Positions 17,357 to 29,300 of a stretch of DNA of 64,000 bases are shown here, piece by piece. The translations under genes and the position numbers were made by a program. Each line of letters begins with the position of its first letter. The stretch's first letter is position 1. The stretch spans positions 16,122,307 through 16,186,306 of the forward strand of contig NC_066845.1 in the NCBI RefSeq assembly GCF_001640805.2. Reading direction: 5' to 3'. The notes beneath the pieces were generated by a model. It ran no database searches, was not told the origin of the DNA, and saw nothing but the letters and a program-made list of their open reading frames with translations. The stretch is from Lates calcarifer (lineage: Eukaryota; Chordata; Actinopteri; Centropomidae).

Positions 17357-17386
17357 GGGGTGGGAAGCACCATCACAGTATCACAG
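17357..17386 (+). other. pbx3: candidate 30-nt in-frame microexon in pbx3 intron 5 (partial copy of exon 5 end)
   Basis: A pyrimidine tract ending ttttttgccttcag lies directly before 30 bases, followed by CAG|gtatgt, a near-consensus donor. The 30 bases read GVGSTITVSQ in the frame used by exons 5 and 6, both of which meet here in phase 0. Inclusion would add ten residues and keep the gene open. Its last 16 bases match the last 16 bases of exon 5 at 14 positions, and both are followed by a donor. The insert would repeat ITVSQ immediately before VSNWFGNKR, leaving helix 3 intact with its own N-cap while lengthening the helix 2-3 turn. It may instead be a decayed duplication that is never spliced in. 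Confidence 0.45.
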
Positions 17387-19849
17387 GTATGTCATAACTT
17401 CTCCTGATCCACTGTTTTCATTTTTTTGTATCTCCTTTGTTTATGTATGTAATAGCCTCACAGTTTGCCACTGCACAGAAACCTCCCTCCCTCACACTAC
17501 TGGATCAATGCTAATGTTATCATAAACTATAGTATTTCAAGTTTAAATTTACATTTTCTAAAATAGTGGATACAAATTTGCAGCATTTACATCCTACCTT
17601 TAAGTCACACGAGAACACAGACTATCTTTGATTGATCCATATTGTTACACTACACCCATGTTATCACCATATTATGTGTACAAATGTGTCACATGAAATT
17701 TTTTACTTTTTGGCTATTGTTTACCACATTATTTATTTATTTATTTATTTTTTGTTTGTCGTAGAGCGTTGACTAATTGTGTGGTCTTTGGAATCTTCAA
17801 ACTGCACTCTTGAGTTTACTTTACCCCACACCCCACCCGTGATCACTGTGTTGCTTTATAGCGGTTAAAGAATGGCCGCTGACCCTCCACAAATGGAACT
17901 CCACTCTGTTTTCTGAGTGCTACGCAAAACAGGCCACCCTACCATTTCCCATGAGAACAAATCAGTCTGTGCAGAAATTAGAGGGCTTTTAAAAAATTCA
18001 CTTGAACTCTTCCCAGGCCCCATTTGTGCCGTGCTCCTCCACGAGCAGAGGCCATGGCAGACATTCTTACTGACTTATTCTTAGTGCTTTGGCTCATTTT
18101 AAGCGAGTAACAAAGTCAGATGCTCGACATGATGCTGAGGACACCATAAGTGTGTTATCCCTCACCCTGGTGTCTCGAGCAGCTTCGCTGTGGCCACACT
18201 GAGTGCTCAGCTAAGTAATTTTTCCAACCCCCCTCCCCCCAAAAAAACCCTTTTTTTCTGGTGCTTTGTTGATTGCACAAGCAGTTCATTAAGTAAAAAC
18301 CATCCATTGTGAATGGTATGCCAATATCAGTCCACAGCTTTGCTCAATACATCATCGCTGACGAAACACCCTGCATCATTTTAGCAGGGATCATTTCAAA
18401 TGGTTCGCAAAGAGCAAAGCTTCTTTACCTCACAAGATATCTGCATTTCAATTCTAGTGTTTTGCTCATATTTGAACGCCACAGTGATGACCTCAGATGA
18501 ACGAAAAAAAAGAATGTATACATTAATTTGATTAATACTGAATCCTGCTTGTTTATAGCAAATAGCTAAAGTGCAATGAGCTACTGACATCGCTAAGTGT
18601 GGCTCTCTAAATGCTGCCTTTTGTCATTTTGCATGCGCCATGCTGGGCTCCTGAATGAAGGCATGGGATTGGATGGCTGTTTGTGTCAGGGATTACAGAG
18701 ACTATATTTGCTATAATGTGTGTAAACTGTCTAACATTTGAGGCAAATTCCAGCACAAAACTTCTTTTACATTACATACCTTTGCAGGCATCTTTCTGCT
18801 GAAGGACACTTCTCAATATTTCAGATTATAGTGAATTTAGAGTTGAGTTGTTATTCAATATTGATGCAGCCTGTATTATTGATGGTCTCACAGCTAGCAA
18901 GACCACCTTTGTATTTGTTATTTAAGACTTAGGGCATTATGACCTCAGATATATTGAGATCATAGATAGATCATGCATTGCTGTACATCGACCAGCGAGG
19001 AGTATTGACCTGAAATAGGGTGAAATAGTTTGAATTATTAACTACCGCTCCACACGCCTCTCTAGTGGGCAGCAATGAAGGCAACGGTATCGTGTTCTTG
19101 CAAGGAGTCTGCATGGTCATTATACAATCGCTGCCTTTGAGGCTGCTGATGTCAGGTAATTCAGCCTCACAACCTGGTTCTCACCACACATAGGAGTCAA
19201 TTGAATGCATGGCCTGCCACGAGATAAAAGGGAATTAGTTCTGTAGATTGGGTTGTGCTCCACACCTTACAGTGGCGTGCATTTGTTCAATATTTAGCTG
19301 AACCTGAGAATCACTAAAGCCAGAGTTCAGTGGGCAGGAGAGAAATGTGTGTGCAGAATGGAGAAAGGTGGTGTAAAGTCTGGAGGATTTGATGCCAACA
19401 CTGCTGAGACTGTCCAGGCTTGTAACACCATGTAGTGGTAGAATACAGTCATAACACACTTCATCATGAAGGACATGAGCAGAATACAGAAATAACATGT
19501 TTATGTTTGACTGCTGCTGTTTCTTGAAATAATTTTTCTCATTTTACTATAACAATTAGCATGAATCACTGTGAAAAAAAGTAAAACTAGTGTATATCTG
19601 CCACTTTCACTCTCAGCTTTCACACTAAATAATACAGTATGTCCTCATGCTCAAAAACTACAACTGACATTTTAATAAATTTAGTTCTTTTTAATGCACT
19701 GCATGCATGAACATATTGTTAAATTAAACAGACTGATGAGCTTTAGGAAACATTTCCGATGATTTTCAGGGGGTTTGTGGGCACTTTGTGTGCTGTCTTA
19801 AAGAGTGAGAATATTGTATCGTCTTTGGCCCTACAATCCACTATAAGCA

Positions 19850-20290
19850 GGTTAAGTAAAAAGGATGATGGCCAGGGCTTTCATTGCTTCCAATTAAACC
19901 TTGCTTGTTAGTTTAACCTCTAGGTAAACCCATCAAACAATTGATGTCAAGGAAACCCTGCCAACAGTGGGCCTCGCCTGAATGGTCATTAATTTTAATT
20001 GCCTAGATATTAAAGATTTAGAGCACAGAGACGTGCAGGATAGAAATGATCTGATGTCCTGCAAATCCAGTCAGTTTTTACGCCACAGCATTGGCGGGCT
20101 GCTGGGGATATTAAAATTTAAGCACATGGGTGGAAATTAAATAAAGCGTCATTAGGGGCAGCTGCTCTTTGGCTGGTCCAGCCGTGGGCTGCAGGGCCTG
20201 AGAGGGGGGCAGCAGCACAGCGACAAGACACTCTAATTTATAGGACCATTAAAAACAAGCATCATCTCATTATTATTCCACTGTTATTGC
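19850..20290. other. candidate conserved non-coding element in pbx3 intron 5
   Basis: About 440 bp with dense homeodomain and HOX/PBX-like cores: ggtcattaattttaattgcc, aatttaagcac, gaaattaaataaagcgtcattagg, ctctaatttatagg. It is interrupted by a GC-rich block around 20160-20215. Microsatellites and stray repeats are absent. The composition is typical of deeply conserved developmental enhancers, but no alignment was available. Confidence 0.35.
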
Positions 20291-20632
20291 AGAGCCAGCA
20301 TTCACACTTAAGGCTCACCCCTCGTACAACTTTTCAGCGTCTGACTGATGTTGGATGTCATCGTTTCAGTTCAACAAAATTAGCATTTTCCTGCTGCTCT
20401 AAATCTGAATATGCCCAATTTCAAACATTAATTCGATCTCAATACTTCCTCATGCCTTTAGAGTTCAATTTTATTTCTGTGAAATATTTGTTTTATTTAA
20501 ACACATCATCGACTAACAGTGCCACCCCAGTAATCTGTGTTTACTGCTTCATGTCTGCAGGTCTTTACCCTGTAACTCTCGCTCTGATAATTATAAACGA
20601 AAGTTGCTTCCAGAATCATTGAGCATGCATGT

Positions 20633-20636
<4 letters not shown>

Positions 20637-20695
<59 letters not shown>
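20637..20695. repeat. (CA)n microsatellite
   Basis: Uninterrupted run of about 29 AC dinucleotides in intron 5. Confidence 0.98.
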
Positions 20696-20697
<2 letters not shown>

Positions 20698-21382
20698 TGT
20701 TTCATAACTGTATTAATGTTTTGTTATTAAGCATTAAAGTACAACTATTAAAGAAGGGCAAGTGTTTATGTAGATTGGTATGCATGCTGTAATTAGTATT
20801 AGTGTCAGTATTTTAATCAAATGACACAGATATACTGTGTTTTCTCTGTGTAAATTTGACAGGCAGCCTTAAACATTTGCAATATCTTTCCTATGTTAAA
20901 TGATTGTATGTGTATATTTTGATTTAAATAATTGTACACATGTATTTATATAAGGTGTCAATCATCTAGACTCACTTATCTGGAATCAGTGAGCATTCTT
21001 TGGAGGGTAAATTATTAATGTTCATATATTTCACAGAGGGAAATGTCAGAATATATATCCTTAACAACCACCCTTGATATGAGAAACATATATAATACCC
21101 TTACTACAGTATCTCAGGCAATAGGAGCCCCTTGTGTTTTAGTTTTGTCAGGAGACAGATCTGAGAGCATGTCATGCTCCCATCCATGAGAAGACACAAG
21201 TGCCTCCTGATTATAGCTTAATTAGCTTGTGTACCCGGCGGACATTACTGCAGGGGCTGGGAATTGGGTACTTGATGGACCCAAACATGACATCTTGAAA
21301 CAATCACACTGCTCAGTGCACGGTGCTGTGGCTGCTTGACGTCTGACTTCTCTGCTCCTCCTCCTTCTGCTCTCCCACACAG

Positions 21383-21548
21383 GTATCCAACTGGTTTGGC
21401 AACAAAAGGATCCGGTACAAGAAAAATATCGGCAAGTTTCAGGAAGAAGCCAACCTGTATGCCGCCAAGACTGCTGTAAATGCAGCACACGCTGCAGCCG
21501 CTGCAGTGCAGAACAGCCAGGCCAACTCCCCTACCACACCTAACTCCG
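21383..21548 (+). CDS. pbx3: pbx3 exon 6: homeodomain helix 3 and start of C-terminal tail
   Basis: The acceptor is tgctctcccacacag and the donor is TCCG|gtaggc. The exon is 166 nt: 55 codons plus one base of a split Gly codon. It opens with [19 protein letters not shown], the DNA-recognition helix with the invariant W-F-x-N-x-R and Gly at homeodomain position 50, as in all PBX proteins. It continues into the PBC-specific post-homeodomain helix and [12 protein letters not shown]. An alanine-rich stretch and [10 protein letters not shown] follow. NLYAAKTAV and the Ala/His-rich segment are PBX3-like. The phase-1 end allows joining to exon 7, to the candidate 78-nt cassette, or to exon 8 with a frame change. 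Confidence 0.98.
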
Positions 21549-22104
21549 GTAGGCACTCCTGCATATAGACAAAAAAAAAAAAAGATATGCCCTCTACCTC
21601 AGCCCTTAACCTGCTGCCTACCTGCCTCACTCTCTCATGCACCATTCACACAGGCAAGAGTGACAGGCTCTGCTCCCAGCTTGGGGATCACAGTGTCTCC
21701 TGTCTATAAGACAGTTGATGCCAAGCAAACTCATGCATAAAGAGAGCGTTCCTGACTTGTGAACCGAGAACACGTGTATTTTTGGCAAAATAAAAAAGGC
21801 AAGAATTCAGAATGATGCCATGGGATTTGTTTTCCCTTGACTTTCTGTCAACTTCCTGTCATTTGTAATGCAATGGTATGTAGTCCCACTGAATGGTAGT
21901 GCTTTTTTTTGCTATATAAAGAGAAACATAATTGCTGGGAGCATTTTACCTACAATAATAGACGTATATTAAAATGACATTATTTGCAGATCATATTGAC
22001 TATGAATCATATAAAAAACCAAGCCTAAAAGGGCATGTTTAGTCCGGTTTAATGAGTAATGTCATGCTGAGTTTGGACTAGGTTGACCTGCGTCGGGATG
22101 TGGT

Positions 22105-22239
22105 AAGCTTATGAAGTGGTCCCTTTTTCTTGCACCCAGGATTCCAGATGAAAGATGAAGAGTTTCAGCTGGATTCTGCAGAGAGCAAAAACACTCTTTT
22201 AAGCAACATGTTTACTGGTACTGCTCTTTTCATAAGCTT
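22105..22239 (+). promoter_or_regulatory. complementary intronic arms flanking the candidate cassette exon
   Basis: AAGCTTATGAA at 22105-22115 is the exact reverse complement of TTCATAAGCTT at 22229-22239. In RNA the two could pair over 11 bp, with a further G-U, and loop out the whole exon at 22140-22217. The upstream arm overlaps the expected branch-point zone. The pairing is seen directly; a splicing role is inferred. Confidence 0.4.
22140..22217 (+). CDS. pbx3: candidate pbx3 cassette exon between exons 6 and 7 (78 nt, 26 codons)
   Basis: The acceptor ccctttttcttgcacccag is strong; the donor ACTG|gtactg is weaker, as expected of a regulated exon. The length is a multiple of three and the phase is 1 at both ends, matching exons 6 and 7. 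The spliced frame reads FQMKDEEFQLDSAESK then NTLLSNMFT between two split Gly codons. The frame read directly from the acceptor hits a stop at its fourth codon, and another frame stops after five codons. The insert is acidic, unlike the Ser/Gly/Asn-rich tail around it. I do not recognise this peptide in PBX proteins I remember. Canonical PBX3 joins PNSG directly to SSGSFN, so this should be an optional exon. An 11-bp complementary pair flanks it. Confidence 0.6.
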
Positions 22240-22416
22240 CTTATTGTCCTTGTCATTTACCATGTGATACCTCCCTGCCAAACTTAGAATGGAAGTAGGT
22301 GATGTGGAACAATTGGGAGCTTAAGCGACCAACCACATATAGAACCGGTCCCTTTGTGTCATGTGATTTTCATTTCATCTGTGTCCACCGCATTCAAAAA
22401 AAAAAAAAAAAAAAAA

Positions 22417-22490
22417 GATCCTCTTCAGTCCCTCTGCATATCGTCCTCTTCTGTTTGTTTCTTTGGTTCCCTTCCCTCACCCTTGTAGTT
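22417..22490 (+). promoter_or_regulatory. CU-rich PTB-type tract upstream of exon 7
   Basis: After a poly(A) run there are repeated CU-rich motifs: cctcttcag, tccctctgc, gtcctcttctg, tttctttggttcccttccctcaccc. CUCUUCU-like words are PTBP1 sites. PTBP1 is known to repress the equivalent exon of mammalian Pbx1, so conserved control is plausible. Confidence 0.4.
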
Positions 22491-22660
22491 GCTTGCTTTA
22501 TGGGAGTCTTTATTTAGTGCATCTGTCTGCCTGAGTTGGGTCTGTGTATGCAGACACATGCGTGGTGTGTGTCTGCGTTCTTTGTGCGTGTGCGTGTGTG
22601 TCTGTGCTTTCCCTTTATAGCCCTCTCATGTATTTAGCTACTTACATCTTCCCTTTCCAG

Positions 22661-22773
22661 GTTCTTCAGGTTCTTTTAACCTCCCAAACTCTGGGGACAT
22701 GTTCTTGAGCATGCAGAGTCTGAATGGGGATTCTTACCAAGGGGCACAAGTCGGAGCCAATGTACAGTCACAG
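22661..22773 (+). CDS. pbx3: pbx3 exon 7: alternatively skipped tail exon
   Basis: The acceptor is catcttccctttccag and the donor is CAG|gtagga. The exon is exactly 113 nt, two bases of a Gly codon plus 37 codons. It reads [18 protein letters not shown] then [30 protein letters not shown] is the PBX3 form; PBX1 has SFNMSNSGDLF. The orthologous 113-nt exon in mammalian Pbx genes is alternatively spliced. Because 113 is not a multiple of three, skipping it changes the reading frame of exon 8 and produces the short b isoform. A CU-rich tract lies upstream. Confidence 0.97.
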
Positions 22774-23632
22774 GTAGGATCAACAATCAGGGACAGTTCC
22801 TGACTATACCAGTGCAGAGAGCTGTCCTTGTCTTGCCTGTGTACTGAGCCATCCACAGTGCAGTCTGAAGCACATTAAACCAAAAAAACAAACAACAACA
22901 AAAAAATAAGAAAAAATATGCTGCTCACGGGAGGGCAGTTTAAATTACCACAGCGAGGCCTCCAGTAACCTCAGATTGACTCAAGTGTTTACTGACTATT
23001 TCGCTTTGGATGGAATATTTTGGCAGCCAAAATATAATCCCACCCCACTGCTATCATGCCACAAAGCAACTTCCTGGTTACTATTCCAAACATTTTGTGA
23101 ATGCATTTGGCTTTGACTTGAGCTCTTGGGTTGGTATTGGGTTTTTGGTACCGTGTTTTCCCCCCTTTTTTCTGTACTCTATATTGCTATCTTCCTGTCT
23201 CATCTTGTTATTGTTTGTTGTTGATGTCCTCCATTTTGTAAGTTTAACGCAGCTGCACAACTGACACACAATCACAACTATGCACTTCTGAAAACAAATC
23301 TATGCTTATTCTTGATTACAGAAAAAATAAAAGCTCATTTTGAACAGCCATAGCACATGTTACGTTATTGTCACTTATGCTTTTGTTTTTGTTTATTATT
23401 TCATAGCCTCTATATAGAATGTAATAGATTAGAGCATGCTAGTAATTTTTTTTCATTAGAAAATCTATTAGCTGTGTTACAAATCTGGTTAGCACATTTG
23501 CTGTCTCAGAAGTCCCCTTGTGATTTCACACTAGTCAGTATCTGTTGCTTCACTGAGCATGTTTACAGTTAGTGTCGAACTGCTGCAAGACACCCAGTTG
23601 ACCAGCTTGTCCACCTTGTCTGTCCCCCTCAG
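22774..23632 (+). other. pbx3: pbx3 intron 7
   Basis: An 859-bp intron with GT and AG ends, AT-rich with A runs near 22880-22915. No other feature is seen. Confidence 0.95.
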
Positions 23633-23722
23633 GTGGATACCCTGCGCCATGTTATCAGTCAGACGGCAGGATACAATGATGCTCTTGGGGGCAACACGAT
23701 GTATAGTCCACATGGCTTAAAT
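23633..23722 (+). CDS. pbx3: pbx3 exon 8: C-terminal tail with dual reading frame
   Basis: The acceptor is gtctgtccccctcag and the donor is AAT|gtaagt. The exon is 90 nt, 30 codons in phase 0: [20 protein letters not shown] then [10 protein letters not shown]. This is the long-isoform tail. When exon 7 is skipped, the same bases are read one frame over as [15 protein letters not shown] and stop at TGA 23677-23679. That matches the family's known b-type ending in length and spelling pattern. The exon is therefore under coding constraint in two frames over its first 47 bases. Confidence 0.97.
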
Positions 23723-25511
<1,789 letters not shown>

Positions 25512-26594
25512 TCCGCTATTAATGCATCTTCGCCTCAAGCTGGGCATGGACTTTTTAACTGGCTGACCAACTGCAGAGGATATTAAAAAAAAAATGTCAC
25601 AACAAGATTTGTTTTCCTGTACCTTAAAATTTCCCAGAACCATGCCACACAAAATTAACATCTTCCATCACAAACACCGAGTGTTTCCTGATTGTTCAAT
25701 GTTTTCGTTCTGTCTTCATAAATCAACCGTAATCACCATGCCCTTTTTTGTTTGTAGTAGGAGTAAGCACACACACACATGTACAAATAGAAAACAGCCC
25801 TCAGATGTTACTCAGTAAACTTTCAGGATAATTATCTTCTCTGAACTCAAAATACTGGATGACACTTGTGTATTTAACGTGACATTTTTATGACATTTTA
25901 AATGCCCATTTGTTTGATTCTTGATTTAATTACCACTCTCCATTTTGATAATTGGGTTCTCTTTCAGTTCTTACAATACATAGATTAAAGCAGCTGTTTT
26001 CTTTGACTGTAATGTGCTCGCAATCTTGTCCGGCAACTCAACAATGCTACTGTTGACAGCTCAATGGCAGCTTTGTAGTTCCTTTCAAGATTTATTTTCG
26101 CCTTACAGCCGTGTACATTAGTACAAGGGAATGACTATTCAAACTCTGGAACATAAAGAAGTGTAATTGATTGCTTGACTATAACATGACACCATTCCAT
26201 ATTTTATAATTTGATGTTTAGTATGTACATATGTAAACATTTTTTTCTTTTTGTACTGCTTATGGAAATCAACAAATCCCCCACAGTAGATCATTCCTTC
26301 ATGGCACAAGAGCAGGCCCCCATTACACAGGAAAAGTTGTACATAATATAGCTAAAGAGTAATTATACACCCCACCAATCAATCCACAGCTTTATTACCT
26401 CATTCCAATCCATAGAAACCAATAATTTCCAACTTTTCTGTAGCTTAGAGTGCTCACTTACTACCTCTAAACAATATCACCACCATTGTTTCTTTTGCCC
26501 TTATTTAATGTTTTTATGTAGTTATTTTGATTACATCTTGTAACACTGTAAACTCTTCATTCTCTATGTAATCTAATGTATATTTTAATCTTTT

Positions 26595-26600
26595 AATAAA
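26595..26600 (+). promoter_or_regulatory. proximal polyadenylation signal AATAAA of pbx3
   Basis: AATAAA is followed by a CA about 13 nt later, a plausible cleavage site. A clear GT-rich element is absent within 30 nt; the G/GT-rich patch starts about 85 nt downstream. It is therefore a weaker candidate than the distal site. Confidence 0.45.
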
Positions 26601-27119
26601 ATGCTGTTGCTGTACTGCAACTTAAAATGACAAAAATAAAAAAAATGAAAATGATAACAATATTAATACCATGAAAAATAGACGGGGAGTGCGTGGGGCG
26701 GGATGAAGAAGTTGTTGGTCTGTGACTTTTACGAGGGGAGGGCGGGGGGTGCGATGAACATTGTTGATAAATTAACACTAAACAGTAAAACTGTTGTAAA
26801 TACTGAAGAAAAAAAACATTTTGAATGTTGCTCATCTTGTTACTAAATCATGCAAAAAAAAGAAGAAAAAAATCACTATAAAAACTGTAATGCATAGAGG
26901 TTTCAGTATTCAGAACTGTAAATTTCCAGCTCTGTTCAACAGGGTTCAAGACTTCTTTTCTCTTTTTTCTATTGTATGTGATTCTGAAACTGAAAAGTCA
27001 TGACAAATGATTTGTGGCAGTGATTCTAATGTATTAAAGATGTTTAGTGTTACTTTCTAACCAGACTACACCCTGGACTGAAAAGTCTTCCTTGTGGTAG
27101 TTGTGTAATTTCAAACATG

Positions 27120-27125
27120 AATAAA
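27120..27125 (+). promoter_or_regulatory. distal polyadenylation signal AATAAA of pbx3
   Basis: AATAAA is followed by CA dinucleotides 11-17 nt later. A GT-rich element (aggtgtgtttcc, then tgtttgttgag) starts about 20 nt beyond the signal. This is the textbook arrangement, so cleavage near 27137-27143 is likely. A further AATAAA at 27208-27213 could act as a backup. Confidence 0.65.
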
Positions 27126-27742
27126 CCTTTTGCTTTCATGACAGAAAGGTGTGTTTCCTTCATGTTTGTTGAGTCAGTATGAAAAGCTTTCTTCATCGTA
27201 AACTAACAATAAAGCACAGATTCTAATAGAGGGGTCCTGCACGTATCCACTAATATTAACTTCAGCCTCTCATTACAATTTATTTTTTTATTTAAGAATA
27301 TCAAATATATATTCATACAAAATGTAATAATTACAAGTAATTAATTCATCATTTGCATTCAGTGATTCCTGCACATATAAGCTCTGCACAAGGCCTTTGC
27401 TCTCATTTCATATGGTAGGGAGAAGGTAAAGACTTAACCTGGTTTGCAGCTACTGTGGAGCTGACATGGTTAGTGCAATTAACTGAAATGTCAGGCACTT
27501 CTAATTCAGGCTATTTTGTCTGTCTGTTGTGGAAAGGCTGCCTTAATGGATCATTGGTTACCAATTCCACATGGAAATTGACATCCATTTATTCTCATTT
27601 TCTCAGCAGAGTTCTTCATCCCTGTCTTCCTCCTGTGCTCATGTCCAGTGTTTGTGTCTCTCAGTCATGGGCCCTCCTGGATTTTACAGAGTAAATACAG
27701 AGTGTGTGTACACTGCTACAAATAGATGAGCTAATTTAATAC

Positions 27743-27743
<1 letters not shown>

Positions 27744-27781
<38 letters not shown>
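27744..27781. repeat. (TG)n microsatellite
   Basis: Uninterrupted run of about 19 TG units. Confidence 0.98.
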
Positions 27782-27782
<1 letters not shown>

Positions 27783-29079
27783 ACATGTCATTGTTTTGAT
27801 TTCAACATATGAGTGTAGATAGACAAGGAAAAAGAGAAGAGAGATGTTAACAGCATAGCATGAGTTTAATTTGAGTGCAATGCACAGACGGCTTCCCGGG
27901 AGAGCATATTTGTCCACTCAACCAGTGCAGAACTTCATTGAACACCTTTCTCTGGAAATCATATCTTTATCTTGATATTCCACACCCGTGCCACGGATTT
28001 CAAAATGCACGGAGATCCTTTTTGCATAGCAGTTTGAGTTTTAAAAATAACGTTGCCTTTGAGGTAAATCAAAAAAGAAGCTTTATGGGTTTTTAAAACT
28101 GCTTTGCTTGCCACTATTTTTCTTATGATTATTAATAAAGATTGGATTCTGCTTGAGGGATATTTTTGCAGCATGTCACTGTTGTTTTCTTGAACATTTA
28201 GTGCATCTACACAAGCTAGTTTAGACTATTCTTTTCTGATAAAATCAGAGTGTGCATATGCATATGTACAATACCTCATGAAAGCATTTGGAGTTTGAAG
28301 TCCAGTCCTGCTGTACCCATTTGGATAACAATGTATTTGCTCATTCTACCTTTACAAATAGATACATTTGCCTCCTCATGACTTCAACTATTGGATTTTA
28401 AGTACTGCACTCAGCAAAATTGGCCCCAGAACCTTTTGAATAAAGAAGTTACATTTTCTGAAATTATGCCTATTAGAGATTTTTCTAAGGTTCATTAAAG
28501 ACGACATTTTCTAAGTAAAATTCACTGTGAAAAGCATGCATCATTAAATATGGAAATCCAGAATTATATTAGCAATATGCACCAAGCTCGTGCCAATTAA
28601 ATTAGAGAAAGATATCATTTATATTATTAAGGTAGAGTTCATATTAGATTAAGTATAAAATGTAATTCTTTCACAGTTTGATTTATTGCTTATAGTGCAT
28701 TGTTCACAGACCCATGTTATACCATATTTCAATAGAGAGATTGTTTATATTAAAATGTAAAACGCTGTAATTGCATCACACTATTGCTAAATTAAATTGG
28801 TAGGAGGTTCAAACAGAAATTCATAAGCTAGAATATATCTATTTTTCATTCTGAAATGTGACTCTATATATGCACAGTGTTGTTCACATAGAACCCCTTA
28901 AAACATGATGTTTGCAGCTACTTTGTTGTTCACTTTAGAGTTGATGGAGAAAATGTGTACTTTCTGTAAGCCTTAGGAATTTGATTCCAGAGAGTAAAAC
29001 AAATTAGTCTAAGTTGAGTCCAAGACAATACGCAATAATGTTGTAGCTTTGATCAAAGATTGGGACAGTATGAGGAAAA

Positions 29080-29300
29080 ATAGAAACCTAATAGATCATA
29101 ATTCATTGGGAAGCCATTAGGAGACTTTTCCAGAAAGAAGGGTCCAGTTCAAGCTGATTTTAATTAATATACAACAGCTGATACATTTTATGTGCATGCA
29201 ATCACCATTGATTAATTGCGGATGATCAAACAATTAAGCTTACCTAATGCATCTGACTTAAAAACAGAACACAAATCACAGCAATATCCAAAGAGCAGAA
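29080..29300. other. candidate developmental enhancer downstream of pbx3
   Basis: Within about 110 bp are gattttaattaatat, an E-box CAGCTG, a POU-like ATGCAAT, ccattgattaattgcgg, gatgatcaaa and caattaagc. The density of homeodomain, POU and PBX/HOX-like cores is unusually high even for AT-rich DNA. Confidence 0.35.

Larger units (their letters stand above)
21549..22660 (+). other. pbx3: region between pbx3 exons 6 and 7 (intron 6, containing the cassette candidate)
   Basis: This 1112-bp interval has GT and AG ends. It carries the 78-nt candidate exon, a poly(A) run at 22396-22416 and a CU-rich tract directly after it. Confidence 0.9.
25512..27142 (+). other. pbx3: pbx3 3' untranslated region
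   Basis: This AT-rich sequence follows the stop codon and has no intron-like borders or open reading frame of note. It contains a Pumilio-type TGTAAATA at 26795-26802. A G-rich patch at 26684-26749 contrasts sharply with its surroundings. Two AATAAA signals, at 26595 and 27120, give possible short and long forms of about 1.1 and 1.6 kb. The far end is chosen by the better signal context, so it is an inference. Confidence 0.7.

Noticed and set aside
20604..20792. Cys/Val and His/Thr repeat peptides over CA repeats (also at 27684, 61727 and 61879)
   Set aside because: They are translations of dinucleotide repeats.
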